DNA of 64,000 bases from Gonocerus acuteangulatus (taxonomy: Eukaryota > Arthropoda > Insecta > Hemiptera > Coreidae), in contig OX328131.1 in NCBI GenBank assembly GCA_946811695.1, forward strand, positions 11,308,832 to 11,372,831. The letters run 5' to 3'. The notes under the pieces are model-generated. The model was not told the origin of the DNA, searched no databases, and worked only from the letters and a program-made list of their open reading frames with translations. A program made the translations under genes and the position numbers. Within the stretch, counting starts at the first letter, position 1; each line of letters starts with the position of its first letter. Shown here piece after piece: positions 43,563 through 58,305 of this stretch.

Positions 43563-43569
43563 GAAGCTA

Positions 43570-46500
43570 TATATATCCAAGGAATCTGGCCCATTTAATG
43601 ACATAGATGACTAATAATTATACGCTACATAAGAAAATAACACACATATATATCCAAGGAATCTGGCCCATTTAATGACATAGATGACTAATAATTATAC
43701 GCTACATAAGAAAATAACACACATATGTATCCAAGGAATCTGGCCCATTTAATGACATAGATGACTAATAATTATACGCTACATAAGAAAATAACACACA
43801 TATAGCCAAGGAATCTGGCCCATTTAATGACATAGATGACTAATAATTATACGCTACATAGGAAAATAACACACATATATCCAAGGAATCTGGCCCATTT
43901 AATGACATAGATGACTAATAATTATACGCTACATAAGAAAATAACACACATATATATCCAAGGAATCTGGCCCATTTAATGACATAGATGACTAATAATT
44001 ATACGCTACATAAGAAAATAACACACATATATATCCAAGGAATCTGGCCCATTTAATGACATAGATGACTAATAATTATACGCTACATAAGAAAATAACA
44101 CACATATATAGCCAAGGAATCTGGCCCATTTAATGACATAGATGACTAATAATTATACGCTACATAAGAAAATAACACACATATATATCCAAGGAATCTG
44201 GCCCATTTAATGACATAGATGACTAATAATTATACGCTACATAGGAAAATAACACACATATATCCAAGGAATCTGGCCCATTTAATGACATAGATGACTA
44301 ATAATTATACGCTACATAAGAAAATAACACACATATATAGCCAAGGAATCTGGCCCATTTAATGACATAGATGACTAATAATTATACGCTACATAAGAAA
44401 ATAACACACATATATATCCAAGGAATCTGGCCCATTTAATGACATAGATGACTAATAATTATACGCTACATAAGAAAATAACACACATATATAGCCAAGG
44501 AATCTGGCCCATTTAATGACATAGATGACTAATACTTATACGATACATAAGAAAATAACACACATATAGCCAAGGAATCTGGCCCATTTAATGACATAGA
44601 TGACTAATAATTATACGCTACATAAGAAAATAACACACATATATAGCCAAGGAATCTGGCCCATTTAATGACATAGATGACTAATAATTATACGCTACAT
44701 AAGAAAATAACAGACATATATCCAAGGAATCTGGCCCATTTAATGACATAGATGACTAATAATTATACGCTACATAAGAAAATAACACACATATATCCGA
44801 GGAATCTGGCCCATTTAATGACATAGATGACTAATAATTATACGCTACATAAGAAAATAACACACATATAGCCAAGGAATCTGGCCCATTTAATAACATA
44901 GATGACTAATAATTATACGCTACATAAGAAAATAACACACATATATATCCAAGGAATCTGGCCCATTTAATGACATAGATGACTAATAATTATACGCTAC
45001 ATAAGAAAATAACAGACATATATCCAAGGAATCTGGCCCATTTAATGACATAGATGACTAATAATTATACACTACATAAGAAAATAACACACATATATCC
45101 AAGGAATCTGGCCCATTTAATGACATAGATGACTAATAATTATACACAACATAGGAAAATAACACACATATATAGCCAAGGAATCTGGCCCATTTAATGA
45201 CATAGATGACTAATAATTATACGCTACATAAGATAATAACACACATATATAGCCAAGGAATCTGACCCATTTAATGACATAGATGACTAATAATTATACG
45301 GTACATAAGATAATAACACACATATATAGCCAAGGAATCTTGGGCTATTTAATGACATAGGTGACTAATAATTATACGCTACATAAGAAAATAACACACA
45401 TATATCCAAGGAATCTGGCCCATTTAATGACATAGATGACTAATAATTATACGCTACATAAGAAAATAACACATATATCCAAGGAATCTGGCCCATTTAA
45501 TGACATAGATGACTAATAATTATACGCTACATAAGAAAATAACACACATATATCCAAGGAATCTGGCCTATTTAATGACATAGATGACTAATAATTATAC
45601 GATACATAAGAAAATAACACACATATAGCCAAGGAATCTGGCCCATTTAATGACATAGATGACTAATAATTATACGCTACATAAGAAAATAACACACATA
45701 TATCCAAGGAATCTGGCCCATTTAATGACATAGATGACTAATAATTATACGCTACATAGGAAAATAACACACATATATCCAAGGAATCTGGCCCATTTAA
45801 TGACATAGATGACTAATAATTATACGCTACATAAGAAAATAACACACATATATCCAAGGAATCTGGCCCATTTAATGACATAGATGACTAATAATTATAC
45901 GCTACATAGGAAAATAACACACATATATCCAAGGAATTTGGCCCATTTAATGACATAGATGACTAATAATTATACGATACATAAGAAAATAACACACACA
46001 TAGCCGAGGAATCTGGCCCATTTAATGACATAGATGACTAATAATTATACGCTACATAAGAAAATAACACACATATATATCCAAGGAATCTGGCCCATTT
46101 AATGACATAGGTGACTAACAATTATACGCTACATAAGAAAATAACACACATATATAGCCAAGGAATCTGGCCCATTTAATGACATAGATGACTAATAATT
46201 ATACGATACATAAGAAAATAACACACATATAGCCAAGGAATCTGGCCCATTTAATGACATAGATGACTAATAATTATACGCTACATAAGAAAATAACACA
46301 CATATATAGCCAAGGAATCTGGCCCATTTAATGACATAGATGACTAATAATTATACGCTACATAAGAAAATAACACATATATCCAAGGAATCTGGCCCAT
46401 TTAATGACATAGATGACTAATAATTATACGCTACATAAGAAAATAACACACATATATCCAAGGAATCTGGCCCATTTAATGACATAGATGACTAATAATT

Positions 46501-49500
46501 ATACGATACATAAGAAAATAACACACATATAGCCAAGGAATCTGGCCCATTTAATGACATAGATGACTAATAATTATACGCTACATAAGAAAATAACACA
46601 CATATATCCAAGGAATCTGGCCCATTTAATGACATAGATGACTAATAATTATACGCTACATAGGAAAATAAAACACATATATCCAAGGAATCTGGCCCAT
46701 TTAATGACATAGATGACTAATAATTATACGCTACATAAGAAAATAACACACATATATCCAAGGAATCTGGCCCATTTAATGACATAGATGACTAATAATT
46801 ATACGCTACATAGGAAAATAACACACATATATCCAAGGATTTGGCCCATTTAATGACATAGATGACTAATAATTATACGATACATAAGAAAATAACACAC
46901 ATATAGCCAAGGAATCTGGCCCATTTAATGACATAGATGACTAATAATTATACGCTACATAAGAAAATAACACACATATATAGCCAAGGAATCTGGCCCA
47001 TTTAATGACATAGATGACTAATAATTATACGCTACATAAGAAAATAACACATATATCCAAGGAATCTGGCCCATTTAATGACATAGATGACTAATAATTA
47101 TACGCTACATAAGAAAATAACACACATATATCCAAGGAATCTGGCCCATTTAATGACATAGATGACTAATAATTATACGATACATTAGAAAATAACACAC
47201 ATATAGCCAAGGAATCTGGCCCATTTAATGACATAGATGACTAATAATTATACGCTACATAGGAAAATAACACACATATATCCAAGGAATTTGGCCCATT
47301 TAATGACATAGATGACTAATAATTATACGATACATAAGAAAATAACACACATATAGCCAAGGAATCTGGCCCATTTAATGACATAGATGACTAATAATTA
47401 TACGCTACATAAGAAAATAACACACATATATAGCCAAGGAATCTGGCCCATTTAATGACATAGATGACTAATAATTATACGCTACATAAGAAAATAACAC
47501 ATATATCCAAGGAATCTGGCCCATTTAATGACATAGATGACTAATAATTATACGCTACATAAGAAAATAACACACATATATCCAAGGAATCTGGCCCATT
47601 TAATGACATAGATGACTAATAATTATACGCTACATAAGAAAATAACACACATATAGCCAAGGAATCTGGCCCATTTAATAACATAGATGACTAATAATTA
47701 TACGCTACATAAGAAAATAACACACATATATATCCAAGGAATCTGGCCCATTTAATGACATAGATGACTAATAATTATACGCTACATAAGAAAATAACAG
47801 ACATATATCCAAGGAATCTGGCCCATTTAATGACATAGATGACTAATAATTATACACTACATAAGAAAATAACACACATATATCCAAGGAATCTGGCCCA
47901 TTTAATGACATAGATGACTAATAATTATACACAACATAGGAAAATAACACACATATATAGCCAAGGAATCTGGCCCATTTAATGACATAGATGACTAATA
48001 ATTATACGCTACATAAGATAATAACACACATATATAGCCAAGGAATCTGACCCATTTAATGACATAGATGACTAATAATTATACGGTACATAAGATAATA
48101 ACACACATATATAGCCAAGGAATCTGGCCCATTTAATGACATAGGTGACTAATAATTATACGCTACATAAGAAAATAACACACATATATCCAAGGAATCT
48201 GGCCCATTTAATGACATAGATGACTAATAATTATACGCTACATAAGAAAATAACACATATATCCAAGGAATCTGGCCCATTTAATGACATAGATGACTAA
48301 TAATTATACGCTACATAAGAAAATAACACACATATATCCAAGGAATCTGGCCCATTTAATGACATAGATGACTAATAATTATACGCTACATAAGAAAATA
48401 ACACACATATAGCCAAGGAATCTGGCCCATTTAATGACATAGATGACTAATAATTATACGCTACATAAGAAAATAACACACATATATCCAAGGAATCTGG
48501 CCCATTTAATGACATAGATGACTAATAATTATACGCTACATAGGAAAATAACACACATATATCCAAGGAATCTGGCCCATTTAATGACATAGATGACTAA
48601 TAATTATACGCTACATAAGAAAATAACACACATATATCCAAGGAATCTGGCCCATTTAATGACATAGATGACTAATAATTATACGCTACATAGGAAAATA
48701 ACACACATATATCCAAGGAATTTGGCCCATTTAATGACATAGATGACTAATAATTATACGATACATAAGAAAATAACACACACATAGCCGAGGAATCTGG
48801 CCCATTTAATGACATAGATGACTAATAATTATACGCTACATAAGAAAATAACACACATATATATCCAAGGAATCTGGCCCATTTAATGACATAGATGACT
48901 AACAATTATACGCTACATAAGAAAATAACACACATATATAGCCAAGGAATCTGGCCCATTTAATGACATAGATGACTAATAATTATACGATACATAAGAA
49001 AATAACACACATATAGCCAAGGAATCTGGCCCATTTAATGACATAGATGACTAATAATTATACGCTACATAAGAAAATAACACACATATATAGCCAAGGA
49101 ATCTGGCCCATTTAATGACATAGATGACTAATAATTATACGCTACATAAGAAAATAACACATATATCCAAGGAATCTGGCCCATTTAATGACATAGATGA
49201 CTAATAATTATACGCTACATAAGAAAATAACACACATATATCCAAGGAATCTGGCCCATTTAATGACATAGATGACTAATAATTATACGATACCTAAGAA
49301 AATAACACACATATAGCCAAGGAATCTGGCCCATTTAATGACATAGATGACTAATAATTATACGCTACATAAGAAAATAACACACATATATCCAAGGAAT
49401 CTGGCCCATTTAATGACATAGATGACTAATAATTATACGCTACATAGGAAAATAAAACACATATATCCAAGGAATCTGGCCCATTTAATGACATAGATGA

Positions 49501-52500
49501 CTAATAATTATACGCTACATAAGAAAATAACACACATATATCCAAGGAATCTGGCCCATTTAATGACATAGATGACTAATAATTATACGCTACATAGGAA
49601 AATAACACACATATATCCAAGGAATTTGGCCCATTTAATGACATAGATGACTAATAATTATACGATACATAAGAAAATAACACACATATAGCCAAGGAAT
49701 CTGGCCCATTTAATGACATAGATGACTAATAATTATACGCTACATAAGAAAATAACACACATATATAGCCAAGGAATCTGGCCCATTTAATGACATAGAT
49801 GACTAATAATTATACGCTACATAAGAAAATAACACATATATCCAAGGAATCTGGCCCATTTAATGACATAGATGACTAATAATTATACGCTACATAAGAA
49901 AATAACACACATATATCCAAGGAATCTGGCCCATTTAATGACATAGATGACTAATAATTATACGATACATTAGAAAATAACACACATATAGCCAAGGAAT
50001 CTGGCCCATTTAATGACATAGATGACTAATAATTATACGCTACATAAGAAAATAACACACATATATCCAAGGAATCTGGCCCATTTAATGACATAGATGA
50101 CTAATAATTATACGCTACATAGGAAAATAACACACATATATCCAAGGAATCTGGCCCATTTAATGACATAGATGACTAATAATTATACGCTACATAAGAA
50201 AATAACACACATATATCCAAGGAATCTGGCCCATTTAATGACATAGATGACTAATAATTATACGCTACATAGGAAAATAACACACATATATCCAAGGAAT
50301 TTGGCCCATTTAATGACATAGATGACTAATAATTATACGATACATAAGAAAATAACACACACATAGCCGAGGAATCTGGCCCATTTAATGACATAGATGA
50401 CTAATAATTATACGCTACATAAGAAAATAACACACATATATATCCAAGGAATCTGGCCCATTTAATGACATAGATGACTAACAATTATACGCTACATAAG
50501 AAAATAACACACATATATAGCCAAGGAATCTGGCCCATTTAATGACATAGATGACTAATAATTATACGATACATAAGAAAATAACACACATATAGCCAAG
50601 GAATCTGGCCCATTTAATGACATAGATGACTAATAATTATACGCTACATAAGAAAATAACACACATATATAGCCAAGGAATCTGGCCCATTTAATGACAT
50701 AGATGACTAATAATTATACGCTACATAAGAAAATAACAGACATATATCCAAGGAATCTGGCCCATTTAATGACATAGATGACTAATAATTATACGCTACA
50801 TAAGAAAATAACACACATATATCCGAGGAATCTGGCCCATTTAATGACATAGATGACTAATAATTATACGCTACATAAGAAAATAACACACATATAGCCA
50901 AGGAATCTGGCCCATTTAATGACATAGATGACTAATAATTATACGCTACATAAGAAAATAACACACATATATATCCAAGGAATCTGGCCCATTTAATGAC
51001 ATAGATGACTAATAATTATACGCTACATAAGAAAATAACAGACATATATCCAAGGAATCTGGCCCATTTAATGACATAGATGACTAATAATTATACACTA
51101 CATAAGAAAATAACACACATATATCCAAGGAATCTGGCCCATTTAATGACATAGATGACTAATAATTATACACAACATAGGAAAATAACACACATATATA
51201 TCCAAGGAATCTGACCCATTTAATGACATAGATGACTAATAATTATACGCTACATAAGAAAATAACACACATATATAGCCAAGGAATCTGGCCCATTTAA
51301 TGACATAGATGACTAATAATTATACACTACATAGGAAAATAACACACATATATATCCAAGGAATCTGACCCATTTAATGACATAGATGACTAATAATTAT
51401 ACGCTACATAAGAAAATAACACACATATATATCCAAGGAATCTGGCCCATTTAATGACATAGATGACTAATAATTATACACTACATAGGAAAATAACACA
51501 CATATATATCCAAGGAATCTGACCCATTTAATGACATAGATGACTAATAATTATACGCTACATAAGAAAATAACACACATATATAGCCAAGGAATCTGGC
51601 CCATTTAATGACATAGATGACTAATAATTATACGCTACATAAGATAATAACACACATATATAGCCAAGGAATCTGACCCATTTAATGACATAGATGACTA
51701 ATAATTATACGCTACATAAGATAATAACACACATATATAGCCAAGGAATCTGGCCCATTTAATGACATAGGTGACTAATAATTATACGCTACATAAGAAA
51801 ATAACACACATATATCCAAGGAATCTGGCCCATTTAATGACATAGATGACTAATTATTATACGCTACATAAGAAAATAACACACATATATCCAAGGAATC
51901 TGGCCCGTTTAATGACATAGATGACTAATAATTATACGCTACATAAGAAAATAACACACATATATCCAAGGAATCTGGCCCATTTAATGACATAGATGAC
52001 TAATAATTATACGCTACATAAGAAAATAACACACATATATCCAAGGAATCTGGCCCATTTAATGACATAGATGACTAATAATTATACGCTACATAAGAAA
52101 ATAACACACATATAGCCGAGGAATCTGGCCCATTTAATGACATAGATGACTAATAATTATACGCTACATAAGAAAATAACACACATATATCCAAGGAATC
52201 TGGCCCATTTAATGACATAGATGACTAATAATTATACGCTACATAAGAAAATAACACACATATATCCAAGGAATCTGGCCCATTTAATGACATAGATGAC
52301 TAATAATTATACGCTACATAAGAAAATAACACACATATATAGCCAAGGAATCTGGCCCATTTAATGACATAGATGACTAATAATTATACGCTACATAAGA
52401 AAATAACACATATATCCAAGGAATCTGGCCCATTTAATGACATAGATGACTAATAATTATACGCTACATAAGAAAATAACACACATATAGCCAAGGAATC

Positions 52501-54045
52501 TGGCCCATTTAAGGACATAGATGACTAATAATTATACGCTACATAAGAAAATAACACACATATAGCCAAGGAATCTGGCCCATTTAATGACATAGATGAC
52601 TAATAATTATACGCTACATAAGAAAATAACACACATATATCCAAGGAATCTGGCCCATTTAATGACATAGATGACTAATAATTATACGCTACATAAGAAA
52701 ATAACACACATATATCCAAGGAATCTGGCCCATTTAATGACATAGATGACTAATAATTATACGCTACATAAGAAAATAACAGACATATATCCAAGGAATC
52801 TGGCCCATTTAATGACATAGATGACTAATAATTATACGCTACATAAGAAAATAACACACATATATCCGAGGAATCTGGCCCATTTAATGACATAGATGAC
52901 TAATAATTATACGCTACATAAGAAAATAACACACATATAGCCAAGGAATCTGGCCCATTTAATGACATAGATGACTAATAATTATACGCTACATAAGAAA
53001 ATAACACACATATATATCCAAGGAATCTGGCCCATTTAATGACATAGATGACTAATAATTATACGCTACATAAGAAAATAACAGACATATATCCAAGCAA
53101 TCTGGCCCATTTAATGACATAGATGACTAATAATTATACACTACATAAGAAAATAACACACATATATCCAAGGAATCTGGCCCATTTAATGACATAGATG
53201 ACTAATAATTATACACAACGTAGGAAAATAACACACATATATATCCAAGGAATCTGACCCATTTAATGACATAGATGACTAATAATTATACGATACAAAA
53301 GAAAATAACACACATGTAGCCAAGGAATCTGGCCCATTTAATGACATAGATGACTAATAATTATACGATACAAAAGAAAATAACACACATATAGCCAAGG
53401 AATCTGGCCCATTTAATGACATAGATGACTAATAATTATACGATACAAAAGAAAATAACACACATGTAGCCAAGGAATCTGGCCCATTTAATGACATAGA
53501 TGACTAATAATTATACGATACAAAAGAAAATAACACACATATAGCCAAGGAATCTGGCCCATTTAATGACATAGATGACTAATAATTATACGATACAAAA
53601 GAAAATAACACACATATAGCCAAGGAATCTGGCCCATTTAATGACATAGATGACTAATAATTATACGATACAAAAGAAAATAACACACATATATAGCCAA
53701 GGAATCTGGCCCATTTAATGACATAGATGACTAATAATTATACGATACAAAAGAAAATAACACACATATAGCCAAGGAATCTGTCCCATTTAATGACATA
53801 GATGACTAATAATTATACGATACATAAGAAAATAACACACATATAGCCAAGGAATCTGGCCCATTTAATGACATAGATGACTAATAATTATACGCTACAT
53901 AAGAAAATAACAGACATATATCCAAGGAATCTGGCCCATTTAATGACATAGATGACTAATAATTATACGCTACATAAGAAAATAACACACATATAGCCAA
54001 GGAATCTGGCCCATTTAATGACATAGATGACTAATAATTATACGC

Positions 54046-54047
<2 letters not shown>
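43570..54047 (+). repeat. About 75-bp satellite, about 140 monomers, with higher-order structure
   Basis: Monomer: CCAAGGAATCTGGCCCATTT, AATGACATAGATGACTAATA, ATTATACGCTACATAAGAAA, ATAACACACATATA. Length varies from about 71 to 77 bp because the (AT) spacer has one to four units with or without a G (ATATCC or ATAGCC). Variants recur in order at long intervals: TATACACAAC at about 45141 and 47926, TAGCCGAGG at about 46001, 48785 and 50363. So blocks of about 2.78 kb and 1.58 kb were duplicated. The last monomers (53280-53760) share a GATACAAAAG variant, a local recent expansion. It ends by merging into a TA tract. Confidence 0.97.

Positions 54048-54103
<56 letters not shown>
54048..54103. repeat. 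(TA)n microsatellite at the satellite/pogo junction
   Basis: About 27 TA units beginning inside the last satellite monomer (CGCTACATATATA). Confidence 0.95.
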
Positions 54104-54106
<3 letters not shown>

Positions 54107-55676
54107 GAAGGTGTTGTACCTCTGACCATATTTTACCTTTGACCAGCGAGGCTGTGGCGGCATGTAGCAACATTTTATAAATTTTGGTGTAATTAGTGTT
54201 TATCTCCTTCACTAGAGGGCTTATGTAACCTACTTTGGATTATACAAGCCAAAGTGGATTCTTGAAAAAAAATACTTATCCATTTATATCATAAAAATGT
54301 AAGTTATTTGTTGATGACGTTTTGCCTCATCATATTTTTTGTATTTAATCTTTTTAGATGGAAATCATTTGACAAAGTAGCTATTACAATAAGAAACATG
54401 ATGTAGCTTCTGAAATTGATTTATCTTAACCCTAAAATGTTTAGCATGCATTTTAAATTACACTACCAGGGTGTTGTACCTCTGACCACGACTAGTTGTT
54501 GTACCTTTGACCAGGTCAAAGGTACAACACACCTGAGTAATTTTTACATAATTCAACTTTTATGTTCTTCTGCTACAAATTTCAAAATAAAATTTTGTTT
54601 CTTCAATTGTTCAATGAATTTAAAAAATAATAAATTAAATAAGTTCAAACTGACTTTATTAATCCTCAGTGTAGCAGTTCGAACCTATCGCCCCTTATCG
54701 TTCTATTTGAAGTTGTAAGACCTCATCGAAAAGCGGAGGCAAGGAAAATGTCTAATAGGGGCCGGCCTAAAGGGAAACCTCGTATCTGGACAGATATTCC
54801 TAAAAAGCTAATTATTGAAGGTGAAAAAAACAAACCAACAAAAAACGAAAGCACCACCCTAAACATAAGACATACAAATAAACCCCTTCCTAAAAAAGTG
54901 GTAAATAAAAAGAAAATTATTCTAATGACAGTTCAGATTCTGATACTGACATGGAAATTTCTTCAGGAGAAAGTGACGTTGATCTGTCTGTTAAATGTCG
55001 TGAGTTAAGTCGATAACCAGCAACAATTTGAAAAATATGATTTGGAAAAAGGAAATTTTATACTTGTTAAAAATAAAAGTAAAAAGATTACTAAATATTT
55101 AGTCGCAGAGATCTGTGGTATTAAATGTCCAATGTTTAAGATCCAATATTTGAAAAAAACAAACTTTAAGTGACAAGTTTACGAGAGAAGATGAAAATTT
55201 GTACAATATTGATGTTGAAGACATTGTGGCTAAACTTCCATACCCTACTATTGCTAGTGGATCTGCTTGACCGTTAAAACCTTTATCGATTTGACTGGAT
55301 TTTTCAGCATAACATAATATCAATAATAGCTTTTTATTATGCTTACATCCTTGTCCTGTATTTATTAAACTTACAATTAATTATAATATTACTCAACACA
55401 ATTTTTTTTTCTGCACTGCTGTGGTGTTTTTACCTGGTCAGAGGTACAACACCTCATGGTCAAAGGTACAACTACATGTTGTACCTTTGACCACTGTACG
55501 ATTATTTTTTTAAAAATTAATAAAAAATATTAAATGTAAAGTAAGAATCTTAAAAAAAATAAATATGATAAACAATAGAATAATTATTACAATGAAATAA
55601 AAAAAATGAATTTAGCCTTAACATTTAAGTTAAAAAAAATTCAATTGTGCAAAGTGGTCAAAGGTACAACACCTTC

Positions 55677-55679
<3 letters not shown>
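54104..55679 (+). mobile_element. Pogo-like element with TIR GGGGAAGGTGTTGTACC and repeated internal motifs
   Basis: TIRs GGGGAAGGTGTTGTACCTCT (left) and the inverse GGGGAAGGTGTTGTACCTTT (right), with TA on both sides inside (TA)n tracts. The 16-bp motif GTTGTACCTYTGACCA recurs inside in both orientations (about 54473, 54498, 54514r, 55437r, 55458r, 55477) besides the two ends. A relic of a transposase C-terminus lies between. TA target plus that C-terminus suggest the Tc1/mariner-pogo group. Confidence 0.8.
54748..55270 (+). pseudogene. Pogo/jerky-like transposase C-terminal relic
   Basis: First frame: MSNRGRPKGKPRIWTDIP then Lys/Asn-rich linker. In the next frame: DMEISSGESDVDLSV, an acidic linker, to a stop near 55010. 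Then FEKYDLEKGNFILVKNKSKK, ITKYLVAEICGIKCPMFKIQ, YLKKTN and a shift to FTREDENLYNIDVEDIVAKL with PYP. This resembles the C-terminal tail of arthropod pogo-class transposases (GDFVLVK...FLRK...DIVxKLPxP). The DDE catalytic core is absent. At least two frameshifts and one stop make it non-functional. Confidence 0.65.

Positions 55680-55765
<86 letters not shown>
55680..55765. repeat. (TA)n microsatellite, right of the pogo-like element
   Basis: About 42 TA units. Together with 54048-54103 it brackets the element, so the original tract was probably one longer TA run. Confidence 0.95.
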
Positions 55766-55768
<3 letters not shown>

Positions 55769-56025
55769 CAATACCTAAAAATACACAATATTAAAATATG
55801 AATATATACAATTTATGCATATAAAAAATCAAGTTCATGATTTTACATCTAGCAGAACAATAACAATACAATTATCTCTTCTAATAGTGAATTATTACTA
55901 ATTAAGTATTATAATATTAATAATGAATTCCCTTTTTGAATAAAAATAATAAAGAAGTAATAAAATAAACACTATATACTTATAAAGACCTCATCATACA
56001 TCATACATAACATTAATGCTCCCCT
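55766..56025. other. Unassigned AT-rich spacer
   Basis: No feature is recognised. Confidence 0.3.
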
Positions 56026-56039
56026 TAATAGAAATATAA

Positions 56040-56382
56040 AAAAAAATCAGTCCCGTAACGGGCCACGAGGGCCCTGAGGGGTAGATACTATAGAGGTATC
56101 TAATTCATGACCATACGGCACACTAGGGAGATAGTGTGGTCAGTACTATGCTCCGGCCGCCTGGTTTTCCCCTTGGCTGCTTCGACTGCTGGAGTCATTA
56201 GCTCCCAAGGTACCCATTGTTAAATTAATTAAAGGCTGGGTCGGCCTAGGGACGGTCAGGGAGGCCGAATTCAACCCATGAACGAAGACACTAGAAGAAA
56301 AAATCTTTAGTGCTTGCTCGGGATTTAAACTCAGGCCTCCAACTTATTAGTCCAGTGCTCTACCACTGAGCTAACCTCGCCC
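56040..56382 (-). mobile_element. SINE-C copy 2, full length, 14-bp target duplication
   Basis: The minus strand starts GGGCGAGGTTAGCTCAGTGG with TAGAGCACTGGACTAATAAG, a tRNA-like head with box A (TTAGCTCAGTGG) and a box B-like GAGTTTAAATCCC. The body then matches 25629-25894 and ends GGGACTGATTTTTTTT. The flanking direct repeat is TAATAGAAATATAA at 56026-56039 and 56383-56396. The 3' end in oligo(T) rather than oligo(A) is odd and may be a retained polymerase III terminator. Confidence 0.9.
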
Positions 56383-56396
56383 TAATAGAAATATAA

Positions 56397-56751
56397 TGAA
56401 AATAAATATTCTAAATTTAATTTTGGGTCTTAATTCGAATATATCTTAAATTGCACAAACTTTTAATAGAAAGAAGAAAATTGAATTTAATTGATCCAAG
56501 CTATTGATAACAAGGATATTCTCTAATGTAATCCCTGTTTTGTGTTATATATTTCCTCAAAATTTTGTTCTATGTGTAGTCAACGCAGGGCAGTGCATAA
56601 TAAATGGTTTAAGTTGTGATTTATGATTTGATGACACCATCTACATATTTCTCCGGTTTTTATAAGGACAACAATGTTCCTATGGGAAAGATTTATATTT
56701 TCATTACCCGAAATTCTTAGTTGGCTAACAAGTTTTACTTTATATATATTT
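56397..56751. other. Unassigned spacer
   Basis: AT-rich, no gene recognised. Confidence 0.3.
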
Positions 56752-56967
56752 GGGAGACCCGGTAGCCGTGAGGATTAAGGCGTGAGCTCTTAACACTCCT
56801 TGCCAAAGGTCGTGGGTTCGCTTCCCACTAGGGGCGGTGGCTTTTCTTTCGAAAAAAGAAAAGGCATCACCCCTATCCTGGCTAGAAAAGGGCGGTAACC
56901 TATAAATAAGCCGTCCTAAAATTCTTAGTCTCAAATGGACGTTAAAATTTAAATAAATATATATATT
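56752..56967 (+). mobile_element. SINE-B copy 2, tRNA-derived, full length
   Basis: GGGAGACCCGGTAGCCGTGA (head, box A area) and GGTCGTGGGTTCGCTTCCC (box B) at about 56807-56825. The body CCTGGCTAGAAAAGGGCGGT leads to the tail AAAATTTAAATAAATATATA. A short inverted CTTTTCTTTCGAAAAAAGAAAAG hairpin is not found in copy 1 at this length. Confidence 0.8.
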
Positions 56968-56981
56968 TGTATGGTACGTTA

Positions 56982-58305
56982 AATAGTGCTGAGGCTGAGG
57001 GCTGAAACTACTAATAGTTCAGTAAAGAGGGCTGTAATGTGAGTTGAGGTTCTTGTCAATGTCTAAGGAATAGTGCTGAGGCTGAGGGCTGAAACTACTA
57101 ATAGTTCTGTAAAGAGGGCTGTAATGTGAGTTGAGGTACTTGTCAATGTCTAAGGAATAGTGCTGAGGCTGAGGGCTATTGAAACTACTAATAGTTCTGT
57201 AAAGAGGGCTGTAATGTGAGTTGAGGTTCTTGTCAATGTCTAAGGAATAGTGCTGAGGCTGAGGGCTGAAACTACTAATAGTTCTGTAAAGAGGGCTGTA
57301 ATGTGAGTTGAGGTTCTTGTCAATGTCTAAGGAATAGTGCTGAGGCTGAGGGCTATTGAAACTACTAATAGTTCTGTAAAGAGGGCTGTAATGTGAGTTG
57401 AGGTTCTTGTCAATGTCTAAGGAATAGTGCTGAGGCTGAGGGCTGAAACTACTAATAGTTCTGTAAAGAGGGCTGTAATGTGAGTTGAGGTTCTTGTCAA
57501 TGTCTAAGGAATAGTGCTGAGGCTGAGGGCTATTGAAACTACTAATAGTTCTGTAAAGAGGGCTGTAATGTGAGTTGAGGTTCTTGTCAATGTCTAAGGA
57601 ATAGTGCTGAGGCTGAGGGCTGAAACTACTAATAGTTCTGTAAAGAGGGCTGTAATGTGAGTTGAGGTTCTTGTCAATGTCTAAGGAATAGTGCTGAGGC
57701 TGAGGGCTATTGAAACTACTAATAGTTCTGTAAAGAGGGCTGTAATGTGAGTTGAGGTTCTTGTCAATGTCTAAGGAATAGTGTTGAGGCTGAGGGCTGA
57801 AACTACTTATAGTTCTGTAAAGAGGGCTGTAATGTGAGTTGAGGTTCTTGTCAATGTCTAAGGAATAGTGCTGAGGCTGAGGGCTGAAACTACTTATAGT
57901 TCTGTAAAGAGGGCTGTAATGTGAGTTGAGGTTCTTGTCAATGTCTAAGGAATAGTGCTGAGGCTGAGGGCTGAAACTACTAATAGTTCTGTAAAGAGGG
58001 CTGTAATGTGAGTTGAGGTTCTTGTCAATGTCTAAGGAATAGTGCTGAGGCTGAGGGCTATTGAAACTACTAATAGTTCAGTAAAGAGGGCTGTAATGTG
58101 CGTTGAGGTTCTTGTCAATGTCTAAGGAATAGTGCTGAGGCTGAGGGCTGAAACTACTAATAGTTCTGTAAAGAGGGCTGTAATGTGAGTTGAGGTTCTT
58201 GTCAATGTCTAAGGAATAGTGCTGAGGCTGAGGGCTGAAACTACTAATAGTTCTGTAAAGAGGGTTGTAATGTGAGTTGAGGTTCTTGTCAATGTCTAAG
58301 GAATA
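56982..58305 (-). repeat. 87/90-bp minisatellite, 15 units, frame-preserving
   Basis: Unit on the plus strand: AATAGTGCTGAGGCTGAGGG, CTGAAACTACTAATAGTTCT, GTAAAGAGGGCTGTAATGTG, AGTTGAGGTTCTTGTCAATG, TCTAAGG. Five or six units carry an extra ATT (90 bp), often alternating with 87-bp units. I measured every unit start from 56982 to 58302 and all intervals are 87 or 90, both multiples of 3. Confidence 0.97.

Noticed and set aside
43570..54047. A CRISPR-like array of regular repeats
   Set aside because: The units are contiguous and conserved along their whole length, with only a variable AT spacer. There are no unique spacers and no cas genes, and the surroundings are eukaryotic.
56040..56390. 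A functional tRNA gene on the minus strand
   Set aside because: The tRNA-like head is followed by a 270-bp body shared with another copy, and the whole is flanked by a target duplication, so it is a SINE.
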